Both the position numbers and the translations under genes were made by a program. The notes beneath the pieces are model-generated. The model worked only from the letters and a program-made list of their open reading frames with translations. It was not told the DNA's origin and ran no database searches. This document shows, one piece after another, positions 46,098-57,833 of a stretch of 64,000 bases of DNA. Origin of the DNA: Pseudomonas taiwanensis DSM 21245 (GTDB lineage Bacteria > Pseudomonadota > Gammaproteobacteria > Pseudomonadales > Pseudomonadaceae); NCBI RefSeq assembly GCF_000425785.1, contig NZ_AUEC01000010.1, positions 186,001 through 250,000 on the forward strand. Reading direction: 5' to 3'. Numbering within the stretch: the stretch's first letter is position 1; each line of letters begins with the position of its first letter.

Positions 46098-46847
46098 ATG
46101 AGCGCAATTGCGGTCCCCTTGATCGGTGTCAGCGCCTGCCGTCAGCAGGTGGGGAAGAACTCGTCGCACACGGTGGGCGACAAGTATGTCGAGGCGGCGG
46201 GCTTTGCCGGGCTGCCACTGCTGTTGCCGGCTCGCGATGCCGGCAGTGACACGCAGGCGCTGTTGGCGCAGCTCGACGGCATTGTTTTTACCGGTTCGCC
46301 TTCAAATATCGAGCCGCATCATTACAATGGCGCCCCCAGCGCGGAAGGGACCCGGCACGACCCTGCTCGTGACCGCCTGACCTTGCCGCTGCTGCAGGCG
46401 GCCATTGCCGCCGGTGTACCGGTGTTCTGCATTTGTCGTGGTTTCCAGGAATTGAATGTGGCCTTGGGCGGCACTCTGCACCAGCGCGTGCAGGAGCTGC
46501 CTGGCTTCCTGGACCACCGTGAACCTGAGGATGCACCCCTGGAGGTGCAATACGGCCTTCGTCACCCCGTCAGCACCGAGCCGGGCGGGTTGTTCGAGCG
46601 CCTGGGCCTGGCTGCGCAGTTCGAAGTCAATTCGTTGCACAGCCAGGGTATCGACCGCCTGGCCCCAGGGCTGCGTGTCGAGGCACGGGCCCCGGATGGC
46701 CTGATCGAAGCGGTGTCGATGGTTGATGCACCTGGCTTTGTGCTGGGTGTTCAGTGGCACCCTGAGTGGCGTTTCGCCGAAAACCCGGTCTCCTTGCGCC
46801 TGTTCCAGGCGTTTCGTGAGGCCTGCATTGCCCATGCTGCACGGTAG
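46098..46847 (+). CDS. puuD: Gamma-glutamyl-gamma-aminobutyrate hydrolase (class I glutamine amidotransferase-like)
   Basis: 249 residues. The nucleophile Cys is in FCICRGFQELNVALGG and the His/Glu pair in GVQWHPEWRF, the PuuD/SpuA triad. SNIEPHHYNG and the N-terminal SPSNIEP loop are typical. It releases GABA and glutamate from gamma-glutamyl-GABA at the end of the polyamine route. It starts 4 bp after the ligase stop, so the two are co-translated. SpuA is the equivalent name in Pseudomonas. Confidence 0.92.
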   Translation: MSAIAVPLIGVSACRQQVGKNSSHTVGDKYVEAAGFAGLPLLLPARDAGSDTQALLAQLDGIVFTGSPSNIEPHHYNGAPSAEGTRHDPARDRLTLPLLQAAIAAGVPVFCICRGFQELNVALGGTLHQRVQELPGFLDHREPEDAPLEVQYGLRHPVSTEPGGLFERLGLAAQFEVNSLHSQGIDRLAPGLRVEARAPDGLIEAVSMVDAPGFVLGVQWHPEWRFAENPVSLRLFQAFREACIAHAAR

Positions 46848-46961
46848 GGTCATGACCCGAAGGTCTTGGATGACCTAAACCGATTCGCAAGCTTTCAATG
46901 AGTGAAAGCGCCTTGCTTGCAAGGCCTGTGACAACAATTCCAATAGTTACGGCGTTTTCTC

Positions 46962-48503
46962 ATGAGCAATTACACAGAAGCCGGCCGCCCACCTGACGTG
47001 GCGACCGACTCGGGCAATACCTCGCGCGACAAAGGCCTGGCCAAGGGCCGTTTGGGCTTGCTGGCCAGCGTGGTGCTGGGCATTTCCACCATCGCGCCGG
47101 TCTACACCTTGACCGGCGCCCTCGGGCCAACCGTCCGCGAAGTCGGCGCTCACCTGCCGGCGGTGTTCATCGTCGGTTTCCTGCCAATGCTGCTGGTGGC
47201 CCTCGGCTATCGCGAGCTCAACTCGGCGGAGCCTGACAGCGGTACTTCATTCACATGGTCGGCCCGTGCCTTCGGCCCAATGATCGGCTGGATCGGCGGC
47301 TGGGGGTTGGTAGTTGCCACCACCATCGTGTTATCCAACCTGGCGGGCGTGGCGGTCGACTTCTTCTACCTGTTCCTTGCCCAGATCACCGGTCAGCACG
47401 AACTGGCGGCCCTGGCGGACAACCTGTTGATCAACATCACGACCTGTTGCGTGTTCATCGCCTTGGCGGTGTGGATCTGCTGTCGCGGCATGACCACGAC
47501 CATGACGGTGCAATATGGCCTGGTAGCCTTGCAGCTGTTGGTATTGATCGGCTTTGCCTTTGCAGCGTTCGGCGAGACCACGGCGCCGCCCCCGCTGGAA
47601 TTCGATTTTGCCTGGTTCAACCCGTTTGGCGTCGAGTCGTTCTCGGCGTTCGCTGCCGGGCTGTCGCTGTCGATCTTCATCTTCTGGGGTTGGGACGTAT
47701 GCCTGACCGTCAGCGAGGAGTCGATTGGCAGTGACGAGGTGCCGGGCAAGGCAGCGACCTGGACCGTGCTGCTGATTCTCGGGCTGTACCTGCTCACGGC
47801 CATCGCCACCCTGCAGTTCGCTGGCATCAGTGAGGAAGGCCTGGGCCTGAACAATCCGCGCATTCAGGAAAACGTCTTTGCCCACCTGGCCGGTCCGGTG
47901 ATGGGGCCGTTGGCGATCCTGATGTCCATTGCCGTGCTGGCCAGCACCGCCGCTTCGTTGCAGTCGACCTTCGTTTCGCCCGCGCGCACCTTGCTTGCCA
48001 TGGGGTACTACGGTGCCGTTCCGCAGAAGTTCGCCAGCGTCTGCCCGCGTTCGCAGACGCCGCGTTACGCCACCATCTGCGCAGGCGTTGCCGCGGGGCT
48101 GTTCTACGTAACCATGCGTACCCTCAGTGAGAACGTGCTGGCCGACACCATCACCGCGCTGGGGATGATGATCTGCTTCTACTACTCGCTGACGGCTTTC
48201 GCCTGTGTCTGGTACTTCCGTGACAGCCTGTTCGACAGTCTGCGCCACTTCTTCATGCGTGGCCTGTGCCCGTTGGTGGGTGGGGTGATTCTGTCGGTGA
48301 TCTTCGTGCGCACCGCGATCGACAGCGCTTCGCCAGACTTCGGTAGCGGCTCGCATGTGGGGGGGCTGGGGTTGGTGTTCGTGATTGCAGCGATCATCTC
48401 GGCACTGGGGATCGTACTGATGATGCTGTCGCGGATGCGCGCGCCGGCCTACTTCCTGGGGGCTACCCTGCGTCAGCAGGCTACCCTGCCTCTGCCGGAG
48501 TGA
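46962..48503 (+). CDS. APC-family amino acid/polyamine permease
   Basis: 513 residues with about 12 membrane helices. The N-terminal LASVVLGISTIAPVYTLTGALGP and the IGWIGGWGLVVATTIVLSN helix are typical of APC permeases of the PuuP/GABA/amino acid group. GWDVCLTVSEESIGSDEVPGKAA is the conserved Glu-rich loop. It follows the ligase and hydrolase by 114 bp, so putrescine, GABA or another catabolic substrate is likely (inference). An A-rich ACAACAATT upstream (about 46932-46940) may be a Crc/Hfq site, but it is 20-30 bases from the start. Confidence 0.85.
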   Translation: MSNYTEAGRPPDVATDSGNTSRDKGLAKGRLGLLASVVLGISTIAPVYTLTGALGPTVREVGAHLPAVFIVGFLPMLLVALGYRELNSAEPDSGTSFTWSARAFGPMIGWIGGWGLVVATTIVLSNLAGVAVDFFYLFLAQITGQHELAALADNLLINITTCCVFIALAVWICCRGMTTTMTVQYGLVALQLLVLIGFAFAAFGETTAPPPLEFDFAWFNPFGVESFSAFAAGLSLSIFIFWGWDVCLTVSEESIGSDEVPGKAATWTVLLILGLYLLTAIATLQFAGISEEGLGLNNPRIQENVFAHLAGPVMGPLAILMSIAVLASTAASLQSTFVSPARTLLAMGYYGAVPQKFASVCPRSQTPRYATICAGVAAGLFYVTMRTLSENVLADTITALGMMICFYYSLTAFACVWYFRDSLFDSLRHFFMRGLCPLVGGVILSVIFVRTAIDSASPDFGSGSHVGGLGLVFVIAAIISALGIVLMMLSRMRAPAYFLGATLRQQATLPLPE

Positions 48504-48507
48504 TGTT

Positions 48508-48526
48508 GGGGCCGCACAGCGGCCCC
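48508..48526. terminator. Possible bidirectional terminator between the permease and gmk
   Basis: GGGGCCGC / GCGGCCCC, an 8-bp stem with ACA loop between two convergent genes. No T tract on either strand, so efficiency is uncertain. Confidence 0.45.
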
Positions 48527-48535
48527 TGTGAACCT

Positions 48536-50033
<1,498 letters not shown>

Positions 50034-50260
50034 GGGGAGTACCTCGCGTTGATGGAGTGAACGGAAAAGCCTTTCGGCTGCAAGGCGCAGGATTGTAGCG
50101 CAGTGGGACCTTGGCGCCCAATCCACCCATGTTACAGAGTGGCCGCTGGGCAGTGGGAAAAGTCGACAGGCTGCCAGGCGCACGACAATAGGCATGTCCT
50201 CGCAAGGCGTCGGGCCCTATAATGCAGGGCAGATTCAAAGTCCCGGTACAGGTATCCCAG

Positions 50261-50983
50261 ATGAAACGTCCAAGTGGTCGCGCCGCCGATCAGCTTCGCT
50301 CGATCCGCCTCACCCGCAACTACACCAAGCACGCCGAGGGGTCGGTACTGGTCGAGTTCGGCGACACCAAGGTCGTCTGCACGGTCAGCGTCGAGAATGG
50401 TGTTCCCCGCTTCCTCAAAGGCCAGGGCCAAGGCTGGCTGACGGCAGAGTACGGCATGCTGCCGCGCTCCACCGGTGAGCGAAACCAGCGCGAGGCCAGC
50501 CGTGGCAAGCAGGGTGGTCGCACCCTGGAAATCCAGCGCTTGATCGGCCGTTCGCTACGCGCCGCCCTGGACATGAGCAAGCTGGGCGACATCACGCTGT
50601 ACATCGACTGCGACGTGATCCAGGCCGACGGTGGTACGCGCACCGCTTCGATTACCGGTGCCATGGTCGCTCTGTGCGACGCCCTGGCGGTGATCAAGAA
50701 GCGTGGTGGCCTGAAGGCTGGCAACCCGCTCAAGCACATGATCGCCGCCGTGTCGGTGGGTATGTACCAGGGTGAGGCCGTGCTGGACCTGGACTACCTG
50801 GAAGACTCCGCTGCCGAGACCGACCTGAACGTGGTCATGACCAGTGCCGGCGGCTTCATCGAAGTGCAGGGCACTGCCGAGGGCGCGCCATTCCAGTCGG
50901 AAGACTTCAACGCCATGCTGGCGCTCGCGCAGAAGGGCATGAACGAAATCTTCGAGCTGCAGCAGGCTTCGTTGGCTGACTGA
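50261..50983 (+). CDS. rph: Ribonuclease PH
   Basis: 240 residues from the ATG at 50261; the ORF extends 13 codons upstream but the family begins MKRPSGR. A phosphorolytic 3' exoribonuclease that trims tRNA 3' ends. [22 protein letters not shown] and the phosphate-binding STGERNQRE motif are present, with the catalytic [16 protein letters not shown] motif (conserved Asp). Full length. It is divergent from yicC and followed by a bidirectional terminator. Confidence 0.97.
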   Translation: MKRPSGRAADQLRSIRLTRNYTKHAEGSVLVEFGDTKVVCTVSVENGVPRFLKGQGQGWLTAEYGMLPRSTGERNQREASRGKQGGRTLEIQRLIGRSLRAALDMSKLGDITLYIDCDVIQADGGTRTASITGAMVALCDALAVIKKRGGLKAGNPLKHMIAAVSVGMYQGEAVLDLDYLEDSAAETDLNVVMTSAGGFIEVQGTAEGAPFQSEDFNAMLALAQKGMNEIFELQQASLAD

Positions 50984-51002
50984 TTCCAGTCGATCCAGAC
51001 GA

Positions 51003-51035
51003 AAATGGGGCCGCAAAAGCGGCCCCATTTCGTTT
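51003..51035. terminator. Bidirectional terminator between rph and crc
   Basis: AAATGGGGCCGC / GCGGCCCCATTT, a perfect 12-bp stem with an AAAA loop. T-rich on both strands (CGTTT downstream for rph; TTTTCG for crc). Placed between convergent genes. Confidence 0.85.
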
Positions 51036-51813
51036 AGATGGTCAGCGTCCAGTCGTAATCCACAATCAGCGGCGCATGCTGCGAGAAGCGCGGCTGGCGT
51101 GGCAGGCGGGCATTGCGCACGAAGCGGCGCAGGCCTGGAGTGAGGATCTGGTAGTCGAACCGGTAACCCAGGTTGAGCATCTCAGCCTGCTCGTTGTCCG
51201 GCCACCAGCTGTACTGGTCACCTTCACGACTGACCTCGCGCAGCGCATCCACGTAACCCATGTCGCCGGTGATGGCGTCCATCCAGGCACGCTCCGGCGC
51301 CAGGAAGCCTGGCGACTGCTGGCTATCACGCCAGTTCTTGATGTCGAGCTTCTGCTGCGCCACGTAGAACGAGCCGCAATAGATGTATTCACGACGCTTG
51401 CGCCGCTGCTTGTCCAGGTACTTGGCGAAGTCGTCCATCAACTTGAACTTCTGGTTCAAATCTTCGTCGCCGTTCATTCCCGAAGGTAGCAGCAGGGTAG
51501 CGATGCTTACCTTGTCGAAGTCGGCCTGCAGGTAACGCCCGTAGCGGTCGGCTGTCTCGAAGCCCAGGCCCGTGATGACTGCCTTGGGCTGCATCCGCGA
51601 ATACAGTGCCACGCCACCTTGGGCAGGCACTTCCGCGTCGCAGGCATAAAGGAAATAGCCATCGAGCTGGAAAGCTGGGTCATCGAGTTCAAAGGCCGAG
51701 GCGCGGGTATCCTGAAGGCAGATGACGTCGGCATTCTGGGCTTGCAGCCAGCTGAGCAATCCTCGCTCGGCCGCAGCCTGAATGCCATTCACGTTCACAC
51801 TGATGATCCGCAT
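51034..51813 (-). CDS. crc: Catabolite repression control protein Crc
   Basis: 259 residues from the ATG at 51813 (MRIISVNVNGIQAA; an upstream ATG adds four residues). It has the exonuclease III fold, but as in known Crc the catalytic centre is altered: the exonuclease Lys/Asp/His arrangement is not fully kept, and Crc has no nuclease activity. It is co-repressor with Hfq on A-rich motifs at ribosome-binding sites in carbon catabolite repression. At least one such candidate motif lies in this window (the cupin gene at 60.9 kb). It is divergent from pyrE, as in other Pseudomonas. Confidence 0.95.
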   Translation of the reverse strand: MRIISVNVNGIQAAAERGLLSWLQAQNADVICLQDTRASAFELDDPAFQLDGYFLYACDAEVPAQGGVALYSRMQPKAVITGLGFETADRYGRYLQADFDKVSIATLLLPSGMNGDEDLNQKFKLMDDFAKYLDKQRRKRREYIYCGSFYVAQQKLDIKNWRDSQQSPGFLAPERAWMDAITGDMGYVDALREVSREGDQYSWWPDNEQAEMLNLGYRFDYQILTPGLRRFVRNARLPRQPRFSQHAPLIVDYDWTLTI

Positions 51814-51892
51814 AAATGGCCCCAAAAATCTCGTGCGTGTATGATACCCGAGCTCAACTCATTTAGCTAAATCCGTGGTGCCCGAGACATTT

Positions 51893-52534
51893 ATGCAGCC
51901 GTATCAGCGCGACTTCATTCGTTTTGCCATCGATCGCGGGGTTCTGCGTTTCGGTGAATTCACCCTGAAATCGGGGCGTACCAGCCCGTACTTCTTCAAT
52001 GCAGGCCTGTTCAACACAGGCTCCGCCCTGGCGCAGCTGGGTCGTTGCTACGCGGCGGCCATCGTCGACAGCAAGATCCCGTTCGACGTACTGTTTGGCC
52101 CAGCCTACAAGGGTATTCCCCTCGCAGCGGCCACTGCCGTGGCCCTGGCCGAGCAGCATCAGCTCGATGTGCCATGGTGCTTCAACCGCAAGGAAGCCAA
52201 GGACCACGGCGAAGGCGGCAGCCTGGTTGGCGCGCCGCTGGCCGGCGACGTGCTGATCATCGACGATGTGATCACTGCCGGTACCGCCATTCGTGAAGTC
52301 ATGCAGATCATCAATGCCCAGCAGGCCAAGGCCGCGGGCGTGCTGATCGCGCTGAACCGTGAAGAACGTGGCAATGGCGAGCTGTCGGCGATTCAGGAAG
52401 TGGAACGCGACTTCGGTATTCCGGTGGTCAGCATCGTTTCGCTGACCCAGGTGCTGGAGTTCCTGGCCGATGACCCGCAGCTCAAGCAGCATCTGCCGGC
52501 TGTCGAGGCGTATCGGGCGCAGTACGGGATCTGA
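51893..52534 (+). CDS. pyrE: Orotate phosphoribosyltransferase
   Basis: 213 residues from the ATG at 51893. It makes OMP from orotate and PRPP in pyrimidine synthesis. [17 protein letters not shown] is the family N-terminal motif; [16 protein letters not shown] is the PRPP-binding loop; the flexible-loop Lys is in [11 protein letters not shown]. Upstream TATGAT (51840) may be the -10. A perfect terminator follows. Confidence 0.97.
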
Positions 52535-52550
52535 TCCTGGCCCGGTAATG

Positions 52551-52585
52551 AAAAAGGCGACCTTCGTGAGACGGTCGCCTTTTTT
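52551..52585 (+). terminator. Terminator of pyrE
   Basis: AAAAAGGCGACC / GGTCGCCTTTTT stem with a 10-base loop ending in TTTTT(T). The A/T arms also make it usable for argB on the other strand. Confidence 0.92.
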
Positions 52586-52613
52586 GTGTCGCCTGTTCCG
52601 GCCCTTTCGCCGG

Positions 52614-53552
<939 letters not shown>

Positions 53553-54950
53553 TCAGAACGGCAGTTGCAGCTCAGGGGCAACCCGCAGCAACTGAGTGCG
53601 GAAAACATCCTTGATACGTTGCAACTCGGCGTCGCTTTCGGCCTCGAAGCGCAGCACCAGCACCGGCGTGGTGTTGGAGGCGCGAACCAGGCCCCAGCCG
53701 CGGGCATAGTCCACCCGGACACCGTCGATGGTGGTCAGGCTGGCTTCGCCCCAGTCGGCGTCGCGTTGCAGTGCATCAATGATGCTGAATTTACCCTCGT
53801 CGGTCACATCAATATTGATTTCCGGCGTGGAAATATCGTTCGGGAACGCTGCGAACAGGCTTTCGGCATCCTGGTCGGCCTTGCTGAGGATCTCCAGCAG
53901 GCGCGCGGCGCTGTAGATGCCGTCGTCGAAACCATACCAGCGTTCCTTGATGAAGATATGGCCGCTCATCTCGCCCGCGAGCAAGGAGCCGGTCTGCTTC
54001 ATCTTCTTCTTGATCAACGAGTGACCGGTCTTCCACATTAGCGCGCGGCCACCGTGCTGTTCGATCAGCGGGGTCAGGCGGCGGGTGCATTTGACGTCGA
54101 AGATGATTTCGGCGCCAGGGTTGCGGGCCAGTACGTCCTGGGCGAACAGCATCAGCAGGCGGTCTGGGTAGACGATGCTGCCGGTGTTGGTCACTACGCC
54201 GACGCGGTCGCCGTCACCGTCGAAGGCCAGGCCGATGTCGGCACCGGTTTCCTTCACCTTGGCGATCAGGTCCTTGAGGTTCTCGGGTTTGCCTGGGTCC
54301 GGGTGGTGGTTGGGGAAGTTGCCATCCACCTCGCAGAACAGCGGGATGACTTCGCAGCCCAGCGCTTCGATCAGTCGCGGTGCGATGACGCCTGCGGCGC
54401 CGTTGCCGCAGTCCACCACCACCTTGAGTTTCTTGGCCAGCTTCACGTCACTGACGATCTGCTGGAAGTAGCGGTCCAGAATCTCGACCTTTTCCACACT
54501 GCCCTGGGCGCGCGGCACGTCGTTGGTCTGCAGGCGGGTCAACAGGGCCTGGATTTGCTCGTTGGCCAGGGTGTCGCCGGCGATGACGATCTTGAAACCG
54601 TTGTAGTCCGATGGGTTATGGCTACCCGTCAGCATCACGCCTGATTTGCCGGCCAGTACATTGGCGGCGTAGTACAGCGCGGGGGTCGGCACCAGACCGA
54701 CATCGCTGACATGGCAACCAGCATCGGCCAGCCCCTTGATCAGTTGTTCGACCAGCATCGGGCCGGACAAACGGCCGTCGCGGCCGACCGAAACCTTTGG
54801 CTCGCCCTGGGCAATGCTTTGGGCACCGATGGCGCGGCCAATCCAATAAGCCGTTTCAGCATGCAGGGTTTTGCCGACCACGCCGCGAATGTCATAGGCG
54901 CGGAAGATGCTCTCGGGCAGTGCGGGTACCAGGTGGGCCATGTCATTCAT
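53553..54950 (-). CDS. algC: Phosphomannomutase/phosphoglucomutase
   Basis: 465 residues from the ATG at 54950 (GGAG nine bases upstream); the ATG at 54965 has no ribosome-binding site. It interconverts mannose/glucose 1- and 6-phosphates for alginate, LPS and rhamnose precursors. Active-site Ser in MLTGSHNPSDYNGFK; metal-binding DGDGDR in LAFDGDGDRVGV; sugar loop GEMSGHIF; phosphate-binding RASNTTPVLVLRFE. Length is close to P. aeruginosa AlgC (463). It precedes argB. Confidence 0.96.
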   Translation of the reverse strand: MNDMAHLVPALPESIFRAYDIRGVVGKTLHAETAYWIGRAIGAQSIAQGEPKVSVGRDGRLSGPMLVEQLIKGLADAGCHVSDVGLVPTPALYYAANVLAGKSGVMLTGSHNPSDYNGFKIVIAGDTLANEQIQALLTRLQTNDVPRAQGSVEKVEILDRYFQQIVSDVKLAKKLKVVVDCGNGAAGVIAPRLIEALGCEVIPLFCEVDGNFPNHHPDPGKPENLKDLIAKVKETGADIGLAFDGDGDRVGVVTNTGSIVYPDRLLMLFAQDVLARNPGAEIIFDVKCTRRLTPLIEQHGGRALMWKTGHSLIKKKMKQTGSLLAGEMSGHIFIKERWYGFDDGIYSAARLLEILSKADQDAESLFAAFPNDISTPEINIDVTDEGKFSIIDALQRDADWGEASLTTIDGVRVDYARGWGLVRASNTTPVLVLRFEAESDAELQRIKDVFRTQLLRVAPELQLPF

Positions 54951-55061
54951 CTTGGGAAGCTCCATTAGTCAAAGGCTTTCTGGGCAGGCACAAACTGAAC
55001 GCTTGGACGGTGGAATTGCCAGAGAGTTCGCCATCCTTGGCCTGAACGGTTGTCGGTCGGC

Positions 55062-55517
55062 TCAGTGGCTGCCGGAGTGACCGAAGCCGCCCGCGCCACG
55101 CTGGGTCTCATCGAAGGCCTCGACGATGTCGAAGTGAGCCTGCACCACCGGCACCAGCACCAACTGCGCGATGCGCTCGCCGACGGCGATGGTGAAGGGG
55201 GTATTGCCACGGTTCCAGCACGACACCATCAGCTCACCCTGGTAGTCCGAGTCGATCAGCCCAACCAGGTTGCCGAGCACGATGCCGTGTTTATGACCCA
55301 GGCCCGAGCGCGGCAGGATCATGGCGGCCAGGCCTGGGTCGCCGATGTAGATCGACAGGCCAGTGGGAATCAGCAGGGTCTGGCCGGGTTCGAGGACAGT
55401 GTCCTCCTTGAGCAGTGCGCGCAGGTCCAGGCCGGCGGAGCCGGGGGTGGCGTACTGCGGCAGGGGGAATTCAGTGCCCAGGCGTGGGTCGAGAATCTTG
55501 GCTTGAAGAGCGTGCAT
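55062..55517 (-). CDS. dut: dUTP diphosphatase
   Basis: 151 residues, the usual trimeric dUTPase size. All five motifs are seen: [39 protein letters not shown] and the C-terminal glycine-rich [12 protein letters not shown] tail. It removes dUTP and supplies dUMP for thymidylate. It lies 5 bp after coaBC. Confidence 0.97.
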   Translation of the reverse strand: MHALQAKILDPRLGTEFPLPQYATPGSAGLDLRALLKEDTVLEPGQTLLIPTGLSIYIGDPGLAAMILPRSGLGHKHGIVLGNLVGLIDSDYQGELMVSCWNRGNTPFTIAVGERIAQLVLVPVVQAHFDIVEAFDETQRGAGGFGHSGSH

Positions 55518-55522
55518 GTAAC

Positions 55523-56734
55523 TTATTGAACCTGGTTGAGCCGTTCGGCGATGAAGGCGACCAACTGGCGGGCAATCTTGCCCTTGCTGGTCTGCGCGAA
55601 GAGGGTCTGGTGCTGCTGGCGGTCGATCACGGTCAAGGCATTCTCTTCGCTGTTGAAGCCAATGCTGGGGTTGGCCACATCATTGGCGACGATCAGGTCG
55701 AGGTTCTTGTCCTTGAGCTTGCGCGTGGCGTAATCGAGCAAGTGCTCGGTCTCGGCGGCGAAGCCGACGCTGAACGGGCGGTCGTCACGGCCAGCAATGG
55801 TGGCGAGGATATCCGGATTGCGCACCATCTGCAGCAGCATGCCGTCGCCAGTCGTAGGATCTTTCTTAAGTTTCTGTGTGGCGACGACTTCCGGGCGGTA
55901 GTCCGCAACCGCTGCCGAAGCGATGAACAGGTCGCACGGCATGGCCGCTTCGCAGGCCGCAAGCATGTCCCGTGCGCTCACCACGTCGATACGGGTCACC
56001 CGGTCGGGTGTTGGCAGGTGGACAGGGCCGGTGACGAGGGTCACCCGAGCCCCAGCTTCTGCAGCCGCCTCGGCCAGGGCAAAGCCCATCTTCCCGGAGC
56101 TATGATTGGTGATGTAGCGCACCGGGTCGATGTTTTCCTGGGTCGGGCCGGCGGTAATCAGTACGTGCTTGCCGGTCAGGGCCTCGCGCTTGAAGCTCTC
56201 GGCGGCGCACCAGGCCAGGTCGGTGGGTTCGAGCATGCGGCCGAGGCCGACATCGCCACAGGCCTGGCTGCCGGAGGCCGGGCCGAACACCTGGATGCCG
56301 CGGCTCTTGAGCAGGTCGAGGTTGGCCTGGGTGGCAGGGTCGCGCCACATGGCCTGGTTCATTGCGGGGGCTACGGCCACGGTGGCGTCGGTCGCCAGCA
56401 CCAGGGTAGTCAGCAGGTCATCGGCCATGCCCTGGGCCATGCGCGCCATGAGGTCGGCGGTGGCGGGGGCGATGAGCACGAGGTCGGCCCACTTGGCCAG
56501 TTCGATATGGCCCATGGCCGCTTCAGCGGCAGGGTCGAGCAAATCCATGTGCACGGGGTGCCCGGAGAGCGCTTGCAAGGTCAGCGGGGTGATGAACTCG
56601 GCACCACCACGGGTCATGACGACGCGCACCTGCGCGCCGTGCTCCAGGAGTCGGCGAATCAGTTCGGCACTCTTGTAGGCGGCGATGCCGCCTCCCACGC
56701 CGAGAACGATGCGCTTGCGATACAGCCGCTGCAT
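55523..56734 (-). CDS. coaBC: Bifunctional phosphopantothenoylcysteine decarboxylase/synthetase
   Basis: 403 residues from the ATG at 56734; the frame is open 60 codons further but is not coding there. The CoaC half binds FMN ([17 protein letters not shown], the active His in [22 protein letters not shown], and the PAMNQAMW motif). The CoaB half (from about residue 185) has [25 protein letters not shown] and the Lys/Asp motif KLKKDP. Two steps of coenzyme A synthesis. Divergent from radC. Confidence 0.96.
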   Translation of the reverse strand: MQRLYRKRIVLGVGGGIAAYKSAELIRRLLEHGAQVRVVMTRGGAEFITPLTLQALSGHPVHMDLLDPAAEAAMGHIELAKWADLVLIAPATADLMARMAQGMADDLLTTLVLATDATVAVAPAMNQAMWRDPATQANLDLLKSRGIQVFGPASGSQACGDVGLGRMLEPTDLAWCAAESFKREALTGKHVLITAGPTQENIDPVRYITNHSSGKMGFALAEAAAEAGARVTLVTGPVHLPTPDRVTRIDVVSARDMLAACEAAMPCDLFIASAAVADYRPEVVATQKLKKDPTTGDGMLLQMVRNPDILATIAGRDDRPFSVGFAAETEHLLDYATRKLKDKNLDLIVANDVANPSIGFNSEENALTVIDRQQHQTLFAQTSKGKIARQLVAFIAERLNQVQ

Positions 56735-56860
56735 AGGCTTGCCTTTTTCCAGTGAAAGCGGGCGGCGACGAAGACTGCCTGCGGCAGAACGTCGCATGTA
56801 CGAGGCGAAATAGATTAACACAGGGCCGAAACGCGCCGCAGTAGGTTGCCAGGAGGGGGC

Positions 56861-57541
56861 ATGAACATGAGGGAGTGGCCGACTGAAGAGCGGCCGAGGG
56901 AGAAGTTGCTGCAACGGGGAGTGGGTAGCTTATCGGATGCTGAGCTATTGGCGGTGTTCCTTGGCTCTGGTGTTCGCGGTCGGAATGTTGTGGAGCTGGC
57001 GCGAGGGCTGTTGGTGAAATTCGGAAGTCTGCGCCAGTTGCTTGAGGCCGATAGAGAGGCATTCATGGCTGAACTTGGGCTTGGGCCAGTGAAGTACAGT
57101 CAGTTGCAGGCGCTTCTGGAAATCGGGCGAAGGCATCTGGCTACGGCTATCGAGCGCGAGTCGGCCATGGAGAGCCCATCGGCGGTTCGGCGTTATCTGA
57201 AGGCCATGTTGCGCCATGAGGCCAGTGAAGTGTTCGGTTGCCTGTTCTTGGATACCAAGCATCGGCCACTGGCCTTCGAGATCTTGTTCAGGGGCACGAT
57301 AGACCGGGCCAGCGTCTACCCGCGTGAAGTGGTCCGGCGGGCGTTGCTGCATAACGCCGCGGCCTTGATTCTGTGCCACAACCATCCTTCGGGTAACTGC
57401 GAACCGAGCCAGGACGATGTGCACCTGACGCTATCGCTGAAGCGGGGGTTGGCGTTGATCGATGTGCGGGTGCTGGACCACATCATCATCGGCGACGGGG
57501 AGCCGCTGTCGATGGTCGAGCATGGGTGGATCGTGGCTTAG
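56861..57541 (+). CDS. radC: RadC-family JAMM-domain protein
   Basis: 226 residues from the ATG at 56861, directly after AGGAGG; an ATG two codons later is equally possible. Residues about 5-75 form a helix-hairpin-helix region ([15 protein letters not shown]); the C-terminal MPN/JAMM domain has the metal-binding [14 protein letters not shown]. Despite its name a role in DNA repair is doubtful. Full length. The gene is followed by a large inverted-repeat element. Confidence 0.94.
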   Translation: MNMREWPTEERPREKLLQRGVGSLSDAELLAVFLGSGVRGRNVVELARGLLVKFGSLRQLLEADREAFMAELGLGPVKYSQLQALLEIGRRHLATAIERESAMESPSAVRRYLKAMLRHEASEVFGCLFLDTKHRPLAFEILFRGTIDRASVYPREVVRRALLHNAAALILCHNHPSGNCEPSQDDVHLTLSLKRGLALIDVRVLDHIIIGDGEPLSMVEHGWIVA

Positions 57542-57570
57542 GGGGGAAGTGCTTGTCTTGCTGGAGGGGG

Positions 57571-57809
57571 AGCCTGTGAGATCGAGCGCCGCCCGTGCGG
57601 CGCATCGCGAGCAAGGCTCGCTCCTACGATTGTTTTTGGCCAGTAACGCCAAGGGCAAATGCACGACCGCCTTGTTTGTACGACGTGGATTGGGCCAAGT
57701 CACCCAAGCGGTCGCGCGCAAATCCTACAGAAATAATTGGCCCGAAACAGGCGTAGGAGCGAGCCTTGCTCGCGATGCGCCGCACGGGCGGCGCTCGATC
57801 TCACAGGCT
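57571..57809. repeat. 239-bp element with perfect 58-bp inverted arms
   Basis: 57571-57628 and 57752-57809 are exact inverted copies of 58 bp (starting AGCCTGTGAGATCGAGCGC). The 123-bp centre (57629-57751) is also loosely palindromic: TGTTTTTGGCC near the left arm answers GGCCCGAAACA near the right. The arms contain the GCGAGCAAGGCTCGCTCCTAC core familiar from P. putida REP sequences. No ORF of note. It lies between the convergent radC and peptide-binding protein genes. Confidence 0.85.
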
Positions 57810-57833
57810 CTCCCCCTCAAGTCAGCCGCGGAA

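Noticed and set aside
44504..46099. Long upstream extension of the LysR gene at 43631, antisense to spuI
   Set aside because: The frame stays open through the polyamine ligase gene only because of GC-rich codon bias. The LysR homology begins at 44503.
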